NCBI GenBank assembly: GCA_947184155.2
Contig: CAMXCT020001660.1
Coordinates: 38,501 to 102,500, forward strand
Reading direction: 5' to 3'
DNA length: 64,000 nt
Origin: Cladocopium goreaui
Lineage: Eukaryota; Sar; Dinophyceae; Suessiales; Symbiodiniaceae
Each line of letters begins with the position of its first letter. Position 1 is the stretch's first letter. Positions 33,745-41,454 of the stretch are shown piece by piece. The notes under the pieces are model-generated. The model saw only the letters and a program-made list of their open reading frames with translations, was not told the DNA's origin and made no database searches. Position numbers and translations under genes: made by a program.

Positions 33745-34358
33745 ATGAAATTACTTGAACTGTTTTCTGGAACGGGCAGTGTAGGGAAAGTCGCCAAAGA
33801 GTTTGGTTATGATGTTGTCTCGCTGGACTTGAAGGATGCCAACATCAATACCGACATCCTCAACAATTCAACAGAAACAATTTTCAAATCATTTGGGCTT
33901 CTCCCCCTTGTGTTGAATACAGCATCGCCAAAACCACTGGTGTTAGAAAAATAGATTATGCCAACAGCATCGTTCAGAAGACCATTGAAATAGTCAGATA
34001 CTTCAATCCCTCCGTGTGGTTCATAGAAAACCCACAGACTGGATTGTTGAAACATCAGGACTTTATGAAAGACTTTGATTACTTTGACCTTGATTATTGT
34101 AAATACGGGTTTCCATACAGAAAAAGAACAAGGATATGGACGAACCTAACCAGTTGGAAACCAAGACCATTCTGGAAAAAAGATTGTGGAAACATCATCA
34201 ACAACAAACATAAGGAAACAGCCCAACGGATGCCATCAGGCAAAAAGAGCGACTGGGGTAATGATTACATAATACATCGTCAAGATGAATTATATAGAAT
34301 ACCCAGTGAGTTAATCAATGATTTTTTTACCTCAATCGATGTCGCTACGCTCAATTGA
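33745..34358 (+). pseudogene. PLV cytosine-C5 DNA methyltransferase, one frameshift
   Basis: A short (about 204-residue) methyltransferase that would transfer a methyl group from SAM to cytosine C5 in DNA. Motif I is Leu-Phe-Ser-Gly-Thr-Gly-Ser (residues 6-12). After a one-base deletion near 33885, motif IV Ser-Pro-Pro-Cys supplies the catalytic cysteine (about residue 54), motif VI is Ile-Glu-Asn-Pro (about 95) and the C-terminal Arg-Lys-Arg-Thr-Arg-Ile-Trp-Thr-Asn matches the family's end motif. The first frame stops at 33954; the rest is open to 34358. All catalytic motifs survive, so loss of function depends only on the indel. Confidence 0.75.
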
Positions 34359-34372
34359 TTAGAAACAACTTT

Positions 34373-35200
34373 CTAATCGTCCTCAATGAAGGTCAGGGAG
34401 AATGAACAATTCACATTGTTCAAATCAACCACATTACCATAAGAATTAACCAACTTGAAGTGTAAGGTTCTCAACACTCTATTTGACACATTGATGTAAT
34501 CCACGCTGATGATTTCATTATCATAAATGACTGAACCAAAGGGAGCATTAATCGGGATTTTCTTGATGATGTTGTAAGCACCAGTTGAACCTAATTGTTT
34601 AGCGTCGCTCAATTCACTACAAGTAAGGTATAAATTTCTCAACGCTAATAATGTCAAATACCCGCTTGTCCAATCTGGATAGTTCAACGATGAGGTGTAG
34701 TTTCCTAAAACCTGATTGATGGATTTTAAGTTGTTTCTGTCATAAGATGTTCCCGTCCATTGGATGGTGTTATACTCCATCTCATAGTCGGTCATTATCT
34801 TGAACGAAAAATCCACATAGTTTAAAGTGATAGTTATTTTGTTGGTGTCATAGTCGTAAGACACACTAAAATAGTCGTTGTTGGCTTGAAACCCATTTGT
34901 TGCTTCGTTCATCTTTGTTTGAAGGTTTGATGCCAATGTAGCACCGACATAGGAAGCACTCAACAGTTCAACTATGACATCCGTAGTGTTTGAAAAATCC
35001 GTCAGTCTTAAGTATAGGTTGCTGTTCAACCCCGCTTGAACTGGATGGATGGAATTAGGTATGGTGATTTCGTGGATGTATAGTTTGGTGTCGTTCCCGC
35101 ATTCTTGACTTTCGGGCAGGTAAATTTCAAAATCACTGCTACTGTTGGAGTTCTGGGTTCGGTGGTGGCTGTCTATGTATATCTTTTTAAATCTACTCAT
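34373..35200 (-). CDS. PLV minor capsid (penton) protein
   Basis: 275 residues, intact. The N-terminus, Arg-Phe-Lys-Lys-Ile-Tyr-Ile-Asp-Ser-His-His-Arg-Thr with a Ser/Asn run and Asp-Phe-Glu-Ile, is the hallmark of PLV/polinton minor capsid proteins (IDS.yR.....sdF.v), followed by a beta-rich body compatible with a single jelly roll. It would form the pentameric vertices of the icosahedral capsid with the major capsid protein encoded 1 kb away. It is transcribed opposite to the flanking genes and preceded by a late-type box at 35211-35224. Confidence 0.85.
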   Translation of the reverse strand: MSRFKKIYIDSHHRTQNSNSSSDFEIYLPESQECGNDTKLYIHEITIPNSIHPVQAGLNSNLYLRLTDFSNTTDVIVELLSASYVGATLASNLQTKMNEATNGFQANNDYFSVSYDYDTNKITITLNYVDFSFKIMTDYEMEYNTIQWTGTSYDRNNLKSINQVLGNYTSSLNYPDWTSGYLTLLALRNLYLTCSELSDAKQLGSTGAYNIIKKIPINAPFGSVIYDNEIISVDYINVSNRVLRTLHFKLVNSYGNVVDLNNVNCSFSLTFIEDD

Positions 35201-35210
35201 TTTTTATGAT

Positions 35211-35224
35211 ATAATAACTTTAGA
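35211..35224 (-). promoter_or_regulatory. PLV late-type promoter box
   Basis: Minus-strand TCTAAAGTTATTAT, 10 bases before the penton ATG. Confidence 0.5.
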
Positions 35225-35237
35225 AAATATTTTTTAA

Positions 35238-35254
35238 TCTATACATTATTATAT
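35238..35254 (+). promoter_or_regulatory. PLV late-type promoter box
   Basis: TCTATACATTATTATAT, directly before the ATG at 35255. Confidence 0.45.
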
Positions 35255-35960
35255 ATGCTTCAAAAAAAGTTAATGGAGGATATGAAAACACAGGGACGAC
35301 TACAGAGGATAAATCCCTTTAAAGAGATTGACGGTAAAGAATACAACAAGAAACACAACAACAAACAGAAGGAATTGTTGGAAAAAATCAGTAAGGAGAT
35401 ACAACAGGGAAACAAATACTTGGAAGAGTTCAGCAATATCAACGACGAGACAGGACTAAAGAGGGCATACAACAACAGAACAGATTTAGGACTTTACCAC
35501 CACCCAGAGAATAAAACCCTTTACATAGCGGGGACGAAAGATTTTCCGAGAGACATCTTGGACGACACGATCATACCTTCCCATATGGTTCATAGGTCAA
35601 AGCGGTATAAGACCGCAAACAACTTCATCAGAAATAACAGACATTGATAATGTTGATACAATCGTCAGTCATTCCTTGGGTTCAGCAACAACGATGAAAC
35701 TGAACCAAGACTATAACACAAGATTTACCACCAGAACCTACGGAACACCAACCGTAAGTTTCAATGACAACACCGACAGTAAGAACACGAGGTTCAGGGC
35801 AGTAGGCAACCCAGTCAGTATGTTTGACAGAGGCGTGGATATAACAGTCAATAAGAACAGTTATAACCCTTTGTATCATCACGGCTTTCACGCCGTCCAT
35901 TTTGGAGATATGGGAAAGTCAGAAAAGAATGTGGCAGAACCAATCAACAAGATAATGTAA
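35255..35960 (+). pseudogene. PLV class-3-lipase-like alpha/beta hydrolase, one frameshift
   Basis: The first frame (130 codons) has a charged N-terminal helix and then Leu-Tyr-Ile-Ala-Gly-Thr-Lys-Asp-Phe, the start of an alpha/beta-hydrolase core. It stops at 35647. One base over, the next frame carries the nucleophile elbow Val-Ser-His-Ser-Leu-Gly-Ser-Ala (near 35660-35684), a Tyr-Gly-Thr-Pro strand, Asn-Pro-Val-Ser-Met-Phe-Asp and a C-terminal His-His-Gly-Phe-His. This is the Ser/Asp/His order of class 3 lipases, although the usual Asp before Pro is Asn here. About 235 residues. It may act on host membrane lipids during entry or exit (inference). Confidence 0.65.
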
Positions 35961-35985
35961 TTTTATTTTATATAAGTCATATTAT

Positions 35986-36213
35986 ATGGAAGACATCGTA
36001 AGGGAATATTTGAAGAACAACAGACAGGAAATGAAGAAGTTGAAGAACGAGAATACCAAAGAGAAAAAACATCTAACATACAATGAAATCAAGGTCATAG
36101 AGAGCGGAAAAGACATAAAGAACAACGAAAATAAACCTATAGAAAACAAACCCCAAAACAAAGGGAAGAAAACCAAAAATACATTTAAAAAGTATAACTT
36201 TGATATAACTTGA
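35986..36213 (+). CDS. PLV small basic coiled-coil protein
   Basis: 75 residues, nearly all Lys, Glu, Asn and Gln, with one helical N-terminal half and a Pro/Lys/Asn tail. It lies 25 bases after the lipase-like gene and 48 before the major capsid gene, in the same direction, so it is probably expressed with the virion module. Function unknown. Confidence 0.5.
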   Translation: MEDIVREYLKNNRQEMKKLKNENTKEKKHLTYNEIKVIESGKDIKNNENKPIENKPQNKGKKTKNTFKKYNFDIT

Positions 36214-36261
36214 TTAAGTAGATCGGATATTTAAAAATATATATATATAATATATACAAGT

Positions 36262-37653
36262 ATGAAAGCATTGGAAATCACAGATGTTCTCAATGAAAAT
36301 GTCCTTCGGTATAGACTAAAAGGTGGAGCGTCCTACATTAGAGACAAACGCATTAAAACATTCTACCCTTCTTCGGTCTCTACTTACTCATCCAACTCAA
36401 ACAGTGTCATCCGCTTTAACCTAACGGGTGGAGCAAACGAATGGATAAATCTGCGAAGTCTTCTGATAGGTTTTACCCTCATCAATGCCTTCAATGACGG
36501 AACAAAAGAGTTAAGACCTGCCTATAAGCCATCATCATTTTTTCAACGAATGCGAGTAATGGCGGGAAGCAATGTTATTGCTGAAATTCCTGACTTAAAT
36601 AGATACGAAGCAATGATGGATATTTTACAAGATGATGGTTCAAGAAACTATACTGACAATCTTGGTTTTGGTGAGACCTTTTACAATGAAGGAAATAATT
36701 TTTTGACATATACGCAGTTGGCAACGAACCCAGTTTCAAACACAGTTCAGAATGTCATTGACCAAGCGAAACCTGACAATTTCGGAGGGTTTAAAAACAA
36801 AAAGACCGTTTATTACCGACCTTCTTGTCCCTTCTTCAATGTATCAAACTTCATTCCTTTATCATACTGTCCGATTGTCATTGAACTAACTTTGGTCAGT
36901 GATGCTAATGAACCCCTCGTTAATTTAAGTGGTGATTTTACCGTAGCGAATACTTCGTTCTTATGGAACATCGAGCAACCCATCATCACTTGTGATATTC
37001 ACCGACTTGATGATGGGCTTTTCGCAGAGTATGCTGAAATTTTGGAAAAGCAATCCTTGCCTATAACCTTCAACAGTGTTTCAGTCCAAACTCAAACAAC
37101 AAGTAGAAGCACCGACATCTTTACAACAATCGTTAGAAATGTCAGTAAGGCTGACAACATCTTCATATCTTTTTACTCAAATTTTGGGTATAAGGGTGGT
37201 TTCCAAGAAGTGCTGAAACCTCATAACCTTCTTTATCATCCCCTTTCGTGGGAAAGCGCAACATCAATTGCTCAAAGATACTATGAAAACATTGATTTGT
37301 CCTTTCAGTTGAGTATTGGTAATACCGTCATACCCGAAATGCCAACGATGGGGGTTGCTGACAACTACAAGCATCTTCAAGAAACACGAAACAATCACGT
37401 TTCAATCAAACCTCATATGTATAGGACAAATTCCTTTTTAGCAGGGTTCAACCTCAAGAAACTCAACAGTGCCAATTACACTGGACTGAATTTGAAGAAC
37501 AATTCAAATATGGTCGTCCGTGTTAAGCCATTGTATGGAACAGACCTATACACAACTGACAACGGAACTGATACTGGACTGATGCCTGACAAAATGTATA
37601 TCGTTATTGAACACGAATGTATCTTGGAGATAAAAGCCCAATCTGTCATTTGA
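36262..37653 (+). CDS. PLV major capsid protein (double jelly roll)
   Basis: 463 residues, intact. It would form the trimeric hexons of the icosahedral shell. The length, beta-rich pattern and family landmarks fit PLV major capsid proteins: an N-terminal Ile-Lys-Thr-Phe-Tyr-Pro-Ser segment, Arg-Phe-Asn-Leu-Thr-Gly-Gly-Ala, a Phe-Phe-Gln-Arg-Met-Arg-Val helix, Asn-Arg-Tyr-Glu-Ala near residue 117, and a second roll starting near residue 210. Upstream are TATATATA runs and a small basic gene; downstream is a convergent 431-residue gene. No stop or frameshift is present, unlike in several neighbours. Confidence 0.88.
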   Translation: MKALEITDVLNENVLRYRLKGGASYIRDKRIKTFYPSSVSTYSSNSNSVIRFNLTGGANEWINLRSLLIGFTLINAFNDGTKELRPAYKPSSFFQRMRVMAGSNVIAEIPDLNRYEAMMDILQDDGSRNYTDNLGFGETFYNEGNNFLTYTQLATNPVSNTVQNVIDQAKPDNFGGFKNKKTVYYRPSCPFFNVSNFIPLSYCPIVIELTLVSDANEPLVNLSGDFTVANTSFLWNIEQPIITCDIHRLDDGLFAEYAEILEKQSLPITFNSVSVQTQTTSRSTDIFTTIVRNVSKADNIFISFYSNFGYKGGFQEVLKPHNLLYHPLSWESATSIAQRYYENIDLSFQLSIGNTVIPEMPTMGVADNYKHLQETRNNHVSIKPHMYRTNSFLAGFNLKKLNSANYTGLNLKNNSNMVVRVKPLYGTDLYTTDNGTDTGLMPDKMYIVIEHECILEIKAQSVI

Positions 37654-37709
37654 TATGACTAAAAAAGATAGTGGATAATTAATAAAAGTACAATGAATAA
37701 TTTTATTAA

Positions 37710-39005
37710 TTATTTTGATTTCAATTTTGGATAGATGATTGACTTGTAAAGTTCCTTCGCTTCCTTTAGATGTTGTTTCTTTTCCTCTCCTTTGCTTGAT
37801 TTCCACTGACCATAGACTTGCTGAAACTTTTGATACTCTCCTGTGTCTATGCTTTTGCTGTTGTTCATCTCTTCAAACTTCTCTCTTATCACTTGTATTC
37901 CTACCTTGCTTGGTGATATTGCCTTGTTCATTGTTGGTTTCCTGACTGGTGCTTTTGATGAAGATGACGCCCCTGTTTCTTCCTGTGCTGTTTCTGCTTC
38001 ATCTACATTGGGTGTCTTGTTGTCTTTGGGGATGTTGATTGTTGCTCCTAATGCTTGTGGTTGGGGTTGCTTTCCTCTTACTCTTCTTGCTTTGGGGGGT
38101 TTGGTGGTTGTGGATGGGTCTTCCTGAAATTCTCTCTTCTCCTGCGTTGGCGGTTTTGGTTTCTGTCTCTTTGCTTTGGACTGTCTCACGCTTAAGGGTT
38201 TCCTCTTTTCTGCTGTTGGTATTGCCGAAGTGTCCATTGCTTCTGCGGTGTCGGGCACTACATCTACGTTCATTTTTGATTTTTCCTCCTTTAACTTCTT
38301 TTGGTGATTTACCTTTTTGACTTGTTTGTTGATTAGTTTTTGTGTTGGTTTTATCTTGGACGGTCTCTCTTCCTCGTCTTCGTCGGGTATGATGGCGTCT
38401 GTCAGTTTTGATGCTATTAGTCCTCCTATTGACCCTCCCTTTGCTGTTCCTCCTGCTGTGGCGACTGCTTTGATGACTGGTTTGGATGATTTAAGGAATT
38501 TCTTTAAGATGCTTCTACTGCTTGAAGGCGGTTCTTCGTCCTCTTGTATCCCTGCCGATGCTGTTGCTCCGACAGCGTCGTATGCCCCTTTGTTTGCCAT
38601 ATAGTGGTCTTGTGAATGACTTAAGTTTGCCTGTTCTGCTACTCTCCTTTCGTTCTCTTCCCTCAACTCTGCCTCTCTGTCAAAGGACATCTCAAAGTCG
38701 CTGATGGCGTCGTCCCTCAAGTTGGTCATATCTTCAAAGTCAAGGTTGGGTGTTTCTTCTTCCTTCCTTGCGGTCGCTTCCTCTGCCATCTTTTTGAAGT
38801 TCATTTGCTGTAAGTCTGCTGGGTGGATGTTGTTTGTGTTCAGTGCTTGACCCTGCAGACTTTCGTGAAAATACCAAGCGTTCCTATCAAAGATTTTTCT
38901 GATGTCATTAGTTTTGAACTTTTCCCTGTCTATTTCCTTGATGAGTTCTGCGTAAGTGGGTATTCGTGTCAATCCCTGTTTTGTGTTGATTACTTCTGCT
39001 GTCAT
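37710..39005 (-). CDS. PLV 431-residue probable virion protein
   Basis: The N-terminal 120 residues are helical and charged (Ile-Pro-Thr-Tyr-Ala-Glu-Leu-Ile-Lys-Glu-Ile). About residues 165-210 form a Lys/Ala/Gly/Ile stretch with Gly-Gly-Ser-Ile-Gly-Gly-Leu-Ile-Ala, an amphipathic or membrane-active segment. The remainder is a long disordered Lys/Pro/Ser/Thr/Glu region closing with a helical C-terminus. No catalytic motif. The architecture recalls minor internal virion proteins of adeno- and polinton-like viruses, but this is inference. It is convergent with the major capsid gene, and a late-type box lies before its ATG (39010-39026). Confidence 0.55.
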   Translation of the reverse strand: MTAEVINTKQGLTRIPTYAELIKEIDREKFKTNDIRKIFDRNAWYFHESLQGQALNTNNIHPADLQQMNFKKMAEEATARKEEETPNLDFEDMTNLRDDAISDFEMSFDREAELREENERRVAEQANLSHSQDHYMANKGAYDAVGATASAGIQEDEEPPSSSRSILKKFLKSSKPVIKAVATAGGTAKGGSIGGLIASKLTDAIIPDEDEEERPSKIKPTQKLINKQVKKVNHQKKLKEEKSKMNVDVVPDTAEAMDTSAIPTAEKRKPLSVRQSKAKRQKPKPPTQEKREFQEDPSTTTKPPKARRVRGKQPQPQALGATINIPKDNKTPNVDEAETAQEETGASSSSKAPVRKPTMNKAISPSKVGIQVIREKFEEMNNSKSIDTGEYQKFQQVYGQWKSSKGEEKKQHLKEAKELYKSIIYPKLKSK

Positions 39006-39009
39006 TGCT

Positions 39010-39026
39010 ATATACTAATACTTTAG
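39010..39026 (-). promoter_or_regulatory. PLV late-type promoter box
   Basis: Minus-strand TCTAAAGTATTAGTATA, ending 4 bases before the ATG at 39005. Confidence 0.5.
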
Positions 39027-39053
39027 ATGTTTATATTAATCTTGTGTATCGCC

Positions 39054-39476
39054 TCACTGTTTATACTCATCAATTCTCTGTTTCATATTCTGGACGTTCG
39101 CCCCGTAATCTTCCAATCTGTGATTTTTCACCTCCCTCAACCTTGTCATTTCGTTCTGTAGCATCTCATTCTCTTCCTTCATCCTCTGCTTTACTTGTAA
39201 GACCTTGTAATCGTGCTCGGTGTTGTGATATTCAAGAAGACGCTTTAGGTAAAGATGATGGTTGTGAGTTGGCATCCTTGCCGTGTTGCTGTCGTTGTGG
39301 TAGTAGTGGTCATAACTACTATACACTTTTTTTCTTCTGTCTGGCATTTCGGGCGTTCCGCTCCTGTAGTTGGCACTTTTGTTTGAATGGACGGTTTGTC
39401 TTCTGTTGATGTCCTTGCGGACGTTTTCGTAGATGTCTGTTTTGTTGAGTTCCGCTTTCTGTTCCTTGATGTTCAT
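39054..39476 (-). CDS. PLV coiled-coil protein, unknown function
   Basis: 140 residues. A basic, Arg/Tyr/His-rich N-terminal half is followed by a strong coiled coil (about 80-138, Met/Leu/Val heptads with Glu/Lys/Arg). No other motif. It sits between two virion-type genes, with a TTAAGTATTATATAT box just upstream, so a structural or scaffolding role is plausible. Confidence 0.5.
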   Translation of the reverse strand: MNIKEQKAELNKTDIYENVRKDINRRQTVHSNKSANYRSGTPEMPDRRKKVYSSYDHYYHNDSNTARMPTHNHHLYLKRLLEYHNTEHDYKVLQVKQRMKEENEMLQNEMTRLREVKNHRLEDYGANVQNMKQRIDEYKQ

Positions 39477-39478
39477 TT

Positions 39479-39847
39479 TTATATATAATACTTAAAAAAA
39501 ATAATTGATGCTAAAGATTTAAATTTCTCTCTCGTCGCTTTGTTCTTTTCCTCTTTGGCTTTGTTGTAGGTGTCTCTGGCGGACATCGCACTTTGTAGTT
39601 CTTCCTTTATTTGTTTTACAAGGTCGTTTTTGAATGCTTCTGGGTCAAAAGGTGGTTTCGCCCTTGACGGTCTTACCCTTTTGGGTTTTGGGACTACCGT
39701 TGCTGGTTGCGGTTTCTCTTGAACTGGTGTTTCAATTATTTCTTCTGGTTTCTCCTCTTCCTTCGGTGCTTCTTCCTGTATTGGTTCTGGTATTGTTTCT
39801 TCCTTTGGTTCTTCATTATCAATCTCTTTTACGACTACCTCTGTCAT
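39479..39847 (-). CDS. PLV Pro/Glu-rich protein, unknown function
   Basis: 122 residues. An acidic Glu/Pro/Ile/Lys repeat-like N-terminal half precedes a basic Pro/Lys/Arg patch and a helical C-terminus ending Ile-Ile-Phe-Phe-Lys-Tyr-Tyr-Ile. The stop is two bases from the next start. A late-type box (TCTATAGTATTAA, 39851-39863) precedes the ATG. Function unknown. Confidence 0.5.
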   Translation of the reverse strand: MTEVVVKEIDNEEPKEETIPEPIQEEAPKEEEKPEEIIETPVQEKPQPATVVPKPKRVRPSRAKPPFDPEAFKNDLVKQIKEELQSAMSARDTYNKAKEEKNKATREKFKSLASIIFFKYYI

Positions 39848-39870
39848 ATATTAATACTATAGATAATTTT

Positions 39871-40837
39871 TTATACTTTCAAAATCTCGTGCCTCAAATA
39901 CGGTTTGTTCAATCCTTCCAGTTTGAAGGTTCTGTTTCCGACGTCGTCGTATTCTATCTTGACGATTTTGTAGGATTGATTGCTCCACTTTGAGTTATAC
40001 TCCTTCCTCTCGGTGTAGTTGTCTTTTTTCTTCTCAAAGACCTTGACCATATCATTCACTTTGACCTCTGGATATTTGCGAGTGTTCTTTTCCCTCCTTG
40101 TCAAATTCACCCTGACGTCCATATGGTTCTTGTCGTCGTGGGCATCCTTGGGTTTCATTTTGGTTGATGAATGGACGGTGTCGTTGTATTTATCTAACGC
40201 TTTGGACAACATCACAGTCCAACTACCGCGATTAAACCTAACTCTATCGTGTATCATATTTTTCAGTGTCCTTATGAAACACTCCACAACATTAGCGTGT
40301 GTTAGGGTGACGAAGTGAGTGATGCCTTCTTTCTCAAAAAAGTCTTTTACCCCTGCTTGGAAGGCACGGTCATTATCACTATAAACGGACATTGGAAAAC
40401 CCATTTTGTTGAAACTCTCTTTCATCGCCGATAATGTAATTGGTCCGGATTTTTCTTTCATAGGGACGACGTTTGCCAACTTGCTGAAGATGTCAATGAC
40501 CACCAACCCATATCTCGGTTCGTCGTTCTTGATGGGAATTTTCGTCTCTGGTTCTTTGGTAAGGGGTTTCATATCCATTATGTCAATCTGATACTCAAAC
40601 CTTGCGAAGGGTGCGGTGTAGGAGTTTGAACCCCTGTATTTTCTAATCTGTTTGTTGGGTTGTTTCCTCATAAAGTTTTCCACATCCACCCTGTTGATGT
40701 TTCCATCTTGTGGATGTTGTGGTTGGTGGATTTTGAGGGGTGCTGGATTGGTGTAGTGCTTCCGCCATTTGGTCAAAAAGGTCTTCGTCCATTTCTTGCT
40801 TCATACCGTTAATATACATATAGCAGGGCATATTCAA
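39871..40837 (-). pseudogene. PLV rve-type (retroviral-like) integrase, one frameshift
   Basis: DDE integrase that would insert the viral DNA through its inverted repeats. The ATG at 40837 opens about 28 codons (Met-Asp-Glu-Asp-Leu-Phe-Asp-Gln-Met-Ala), then a one-base shift near 40755 leads into the main frame. Catalytic core: Asp in Gln-Ile-Asp-Ile-Met-Asp, Asp in Tyr-Ser-Asp-Asn-Asp, and Glu in Asn-Val-Val-Glu-Cys-Phe-Ile-Arg-Thr-Leu-Lys. The C-terminus (Lys-Trp-Ser-Asn-Gln-Ser-Tyr-Lys-Ile-Val and after) is a small beta domain as in polinton integrases. About 320 residues in all. From the in-frame ATG at 40776 an intact 301-residue version could still be made, without the very N-terminus. 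Confidence 0.85.
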
Positions 40838-40989
40838 TTTTTGATTCTATAAGGCGTCATTTCTTTACAGTAAGTGTTTTTGGGTCTGTTGCTCTAAAAA
40901 TTGTGTTTTTAACAAGTGTCCCAAATTGATGTTTTTTGAACGCTAAAACGATGGTTTTAGGACACTTGTTGAAGTAAGGATTGTTTGTC

Positions 40990-41160
40990 TTCAAAAGTTC
41001 AGGGTGAAACGATTTGTCCGTGTTTGATGGTTTGGCTATAAAAGTTGAGGGTGAAACGATTTGTCCGTGTCTCATGTTTTTGTCAAAAGTTGAGGGTGAA
41101 ACGATTTGTCCGTGTTTGATGGTTTGGCTAAAAAAGTTCAGGGTGAAACGATTTGTCTGT
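40990..41160. repeat. PLV tandem array 1 (45-47-bp unit)
   Basis: Four copies of a unit containing AGGGTGAAACGATTTGTCCG followed by TGTTTGATGGTTTGGCTA or a variant. Spacing is 45-47 bp. It lies between the integrase and the NTPase gene. The minus-strand frame across it is open, but the repeat structure suggests a non-coding role. Confidence 0.8.
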
Positions 41161-41174
41161 TGTTGCTTGTTCGG

Positions 41175-41370
41175 TGAATGATTGATACTCGGTTCTGGGT
41201 ATCGTTGATACTTGGATACTGGTATCACGGTATCATTGATACTCGGTTCTGGGTATCGTTGATACTTGGATACTGGTATCTGGGTATCATTGATACTAGG
41301 CTCTGGGTATCGTTGATACATAGATACTGGTATCTGGGTATCATTGATACTAGGGTTGGGTATCTGCGGT
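41175..41370. repeat. PLV tandem array 2 (54-bp unit, GTATC/GATAC-rich)
   Basis: Three and a half copies of a unit with TGATACTCGGTTCTGGGTAT, CGTTGATACTTGGATACTGG and TATC. Each unit contains several GTATC and GATAC words in opposite orientation, so the array can form many small hairpins. Possible iterons or a replication or partition site (inference). Confidence 0.8.
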
Positions 41371-41454
41371 TATGCATGCAATACGTGAAAATTACTCTTG
41401 GATGACTCACCCACAAAACATCTCAAGCGCCACATTTTTTTTCACCAGCGAAGC

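Noticed and set aside
40857-41321. Minus-strand open frame of 154 codons over the tandem arrays
   Set aside because: Nearly all of it is translated direct repeats with no promoter box or known motif. A repeat array explains it better, though it is not excluded.
40990-41370. CRISPR-like array
   Set aside because: Units are 45-54 bp of continuous repeat without unique spacers, and the genome is eukaryotic.
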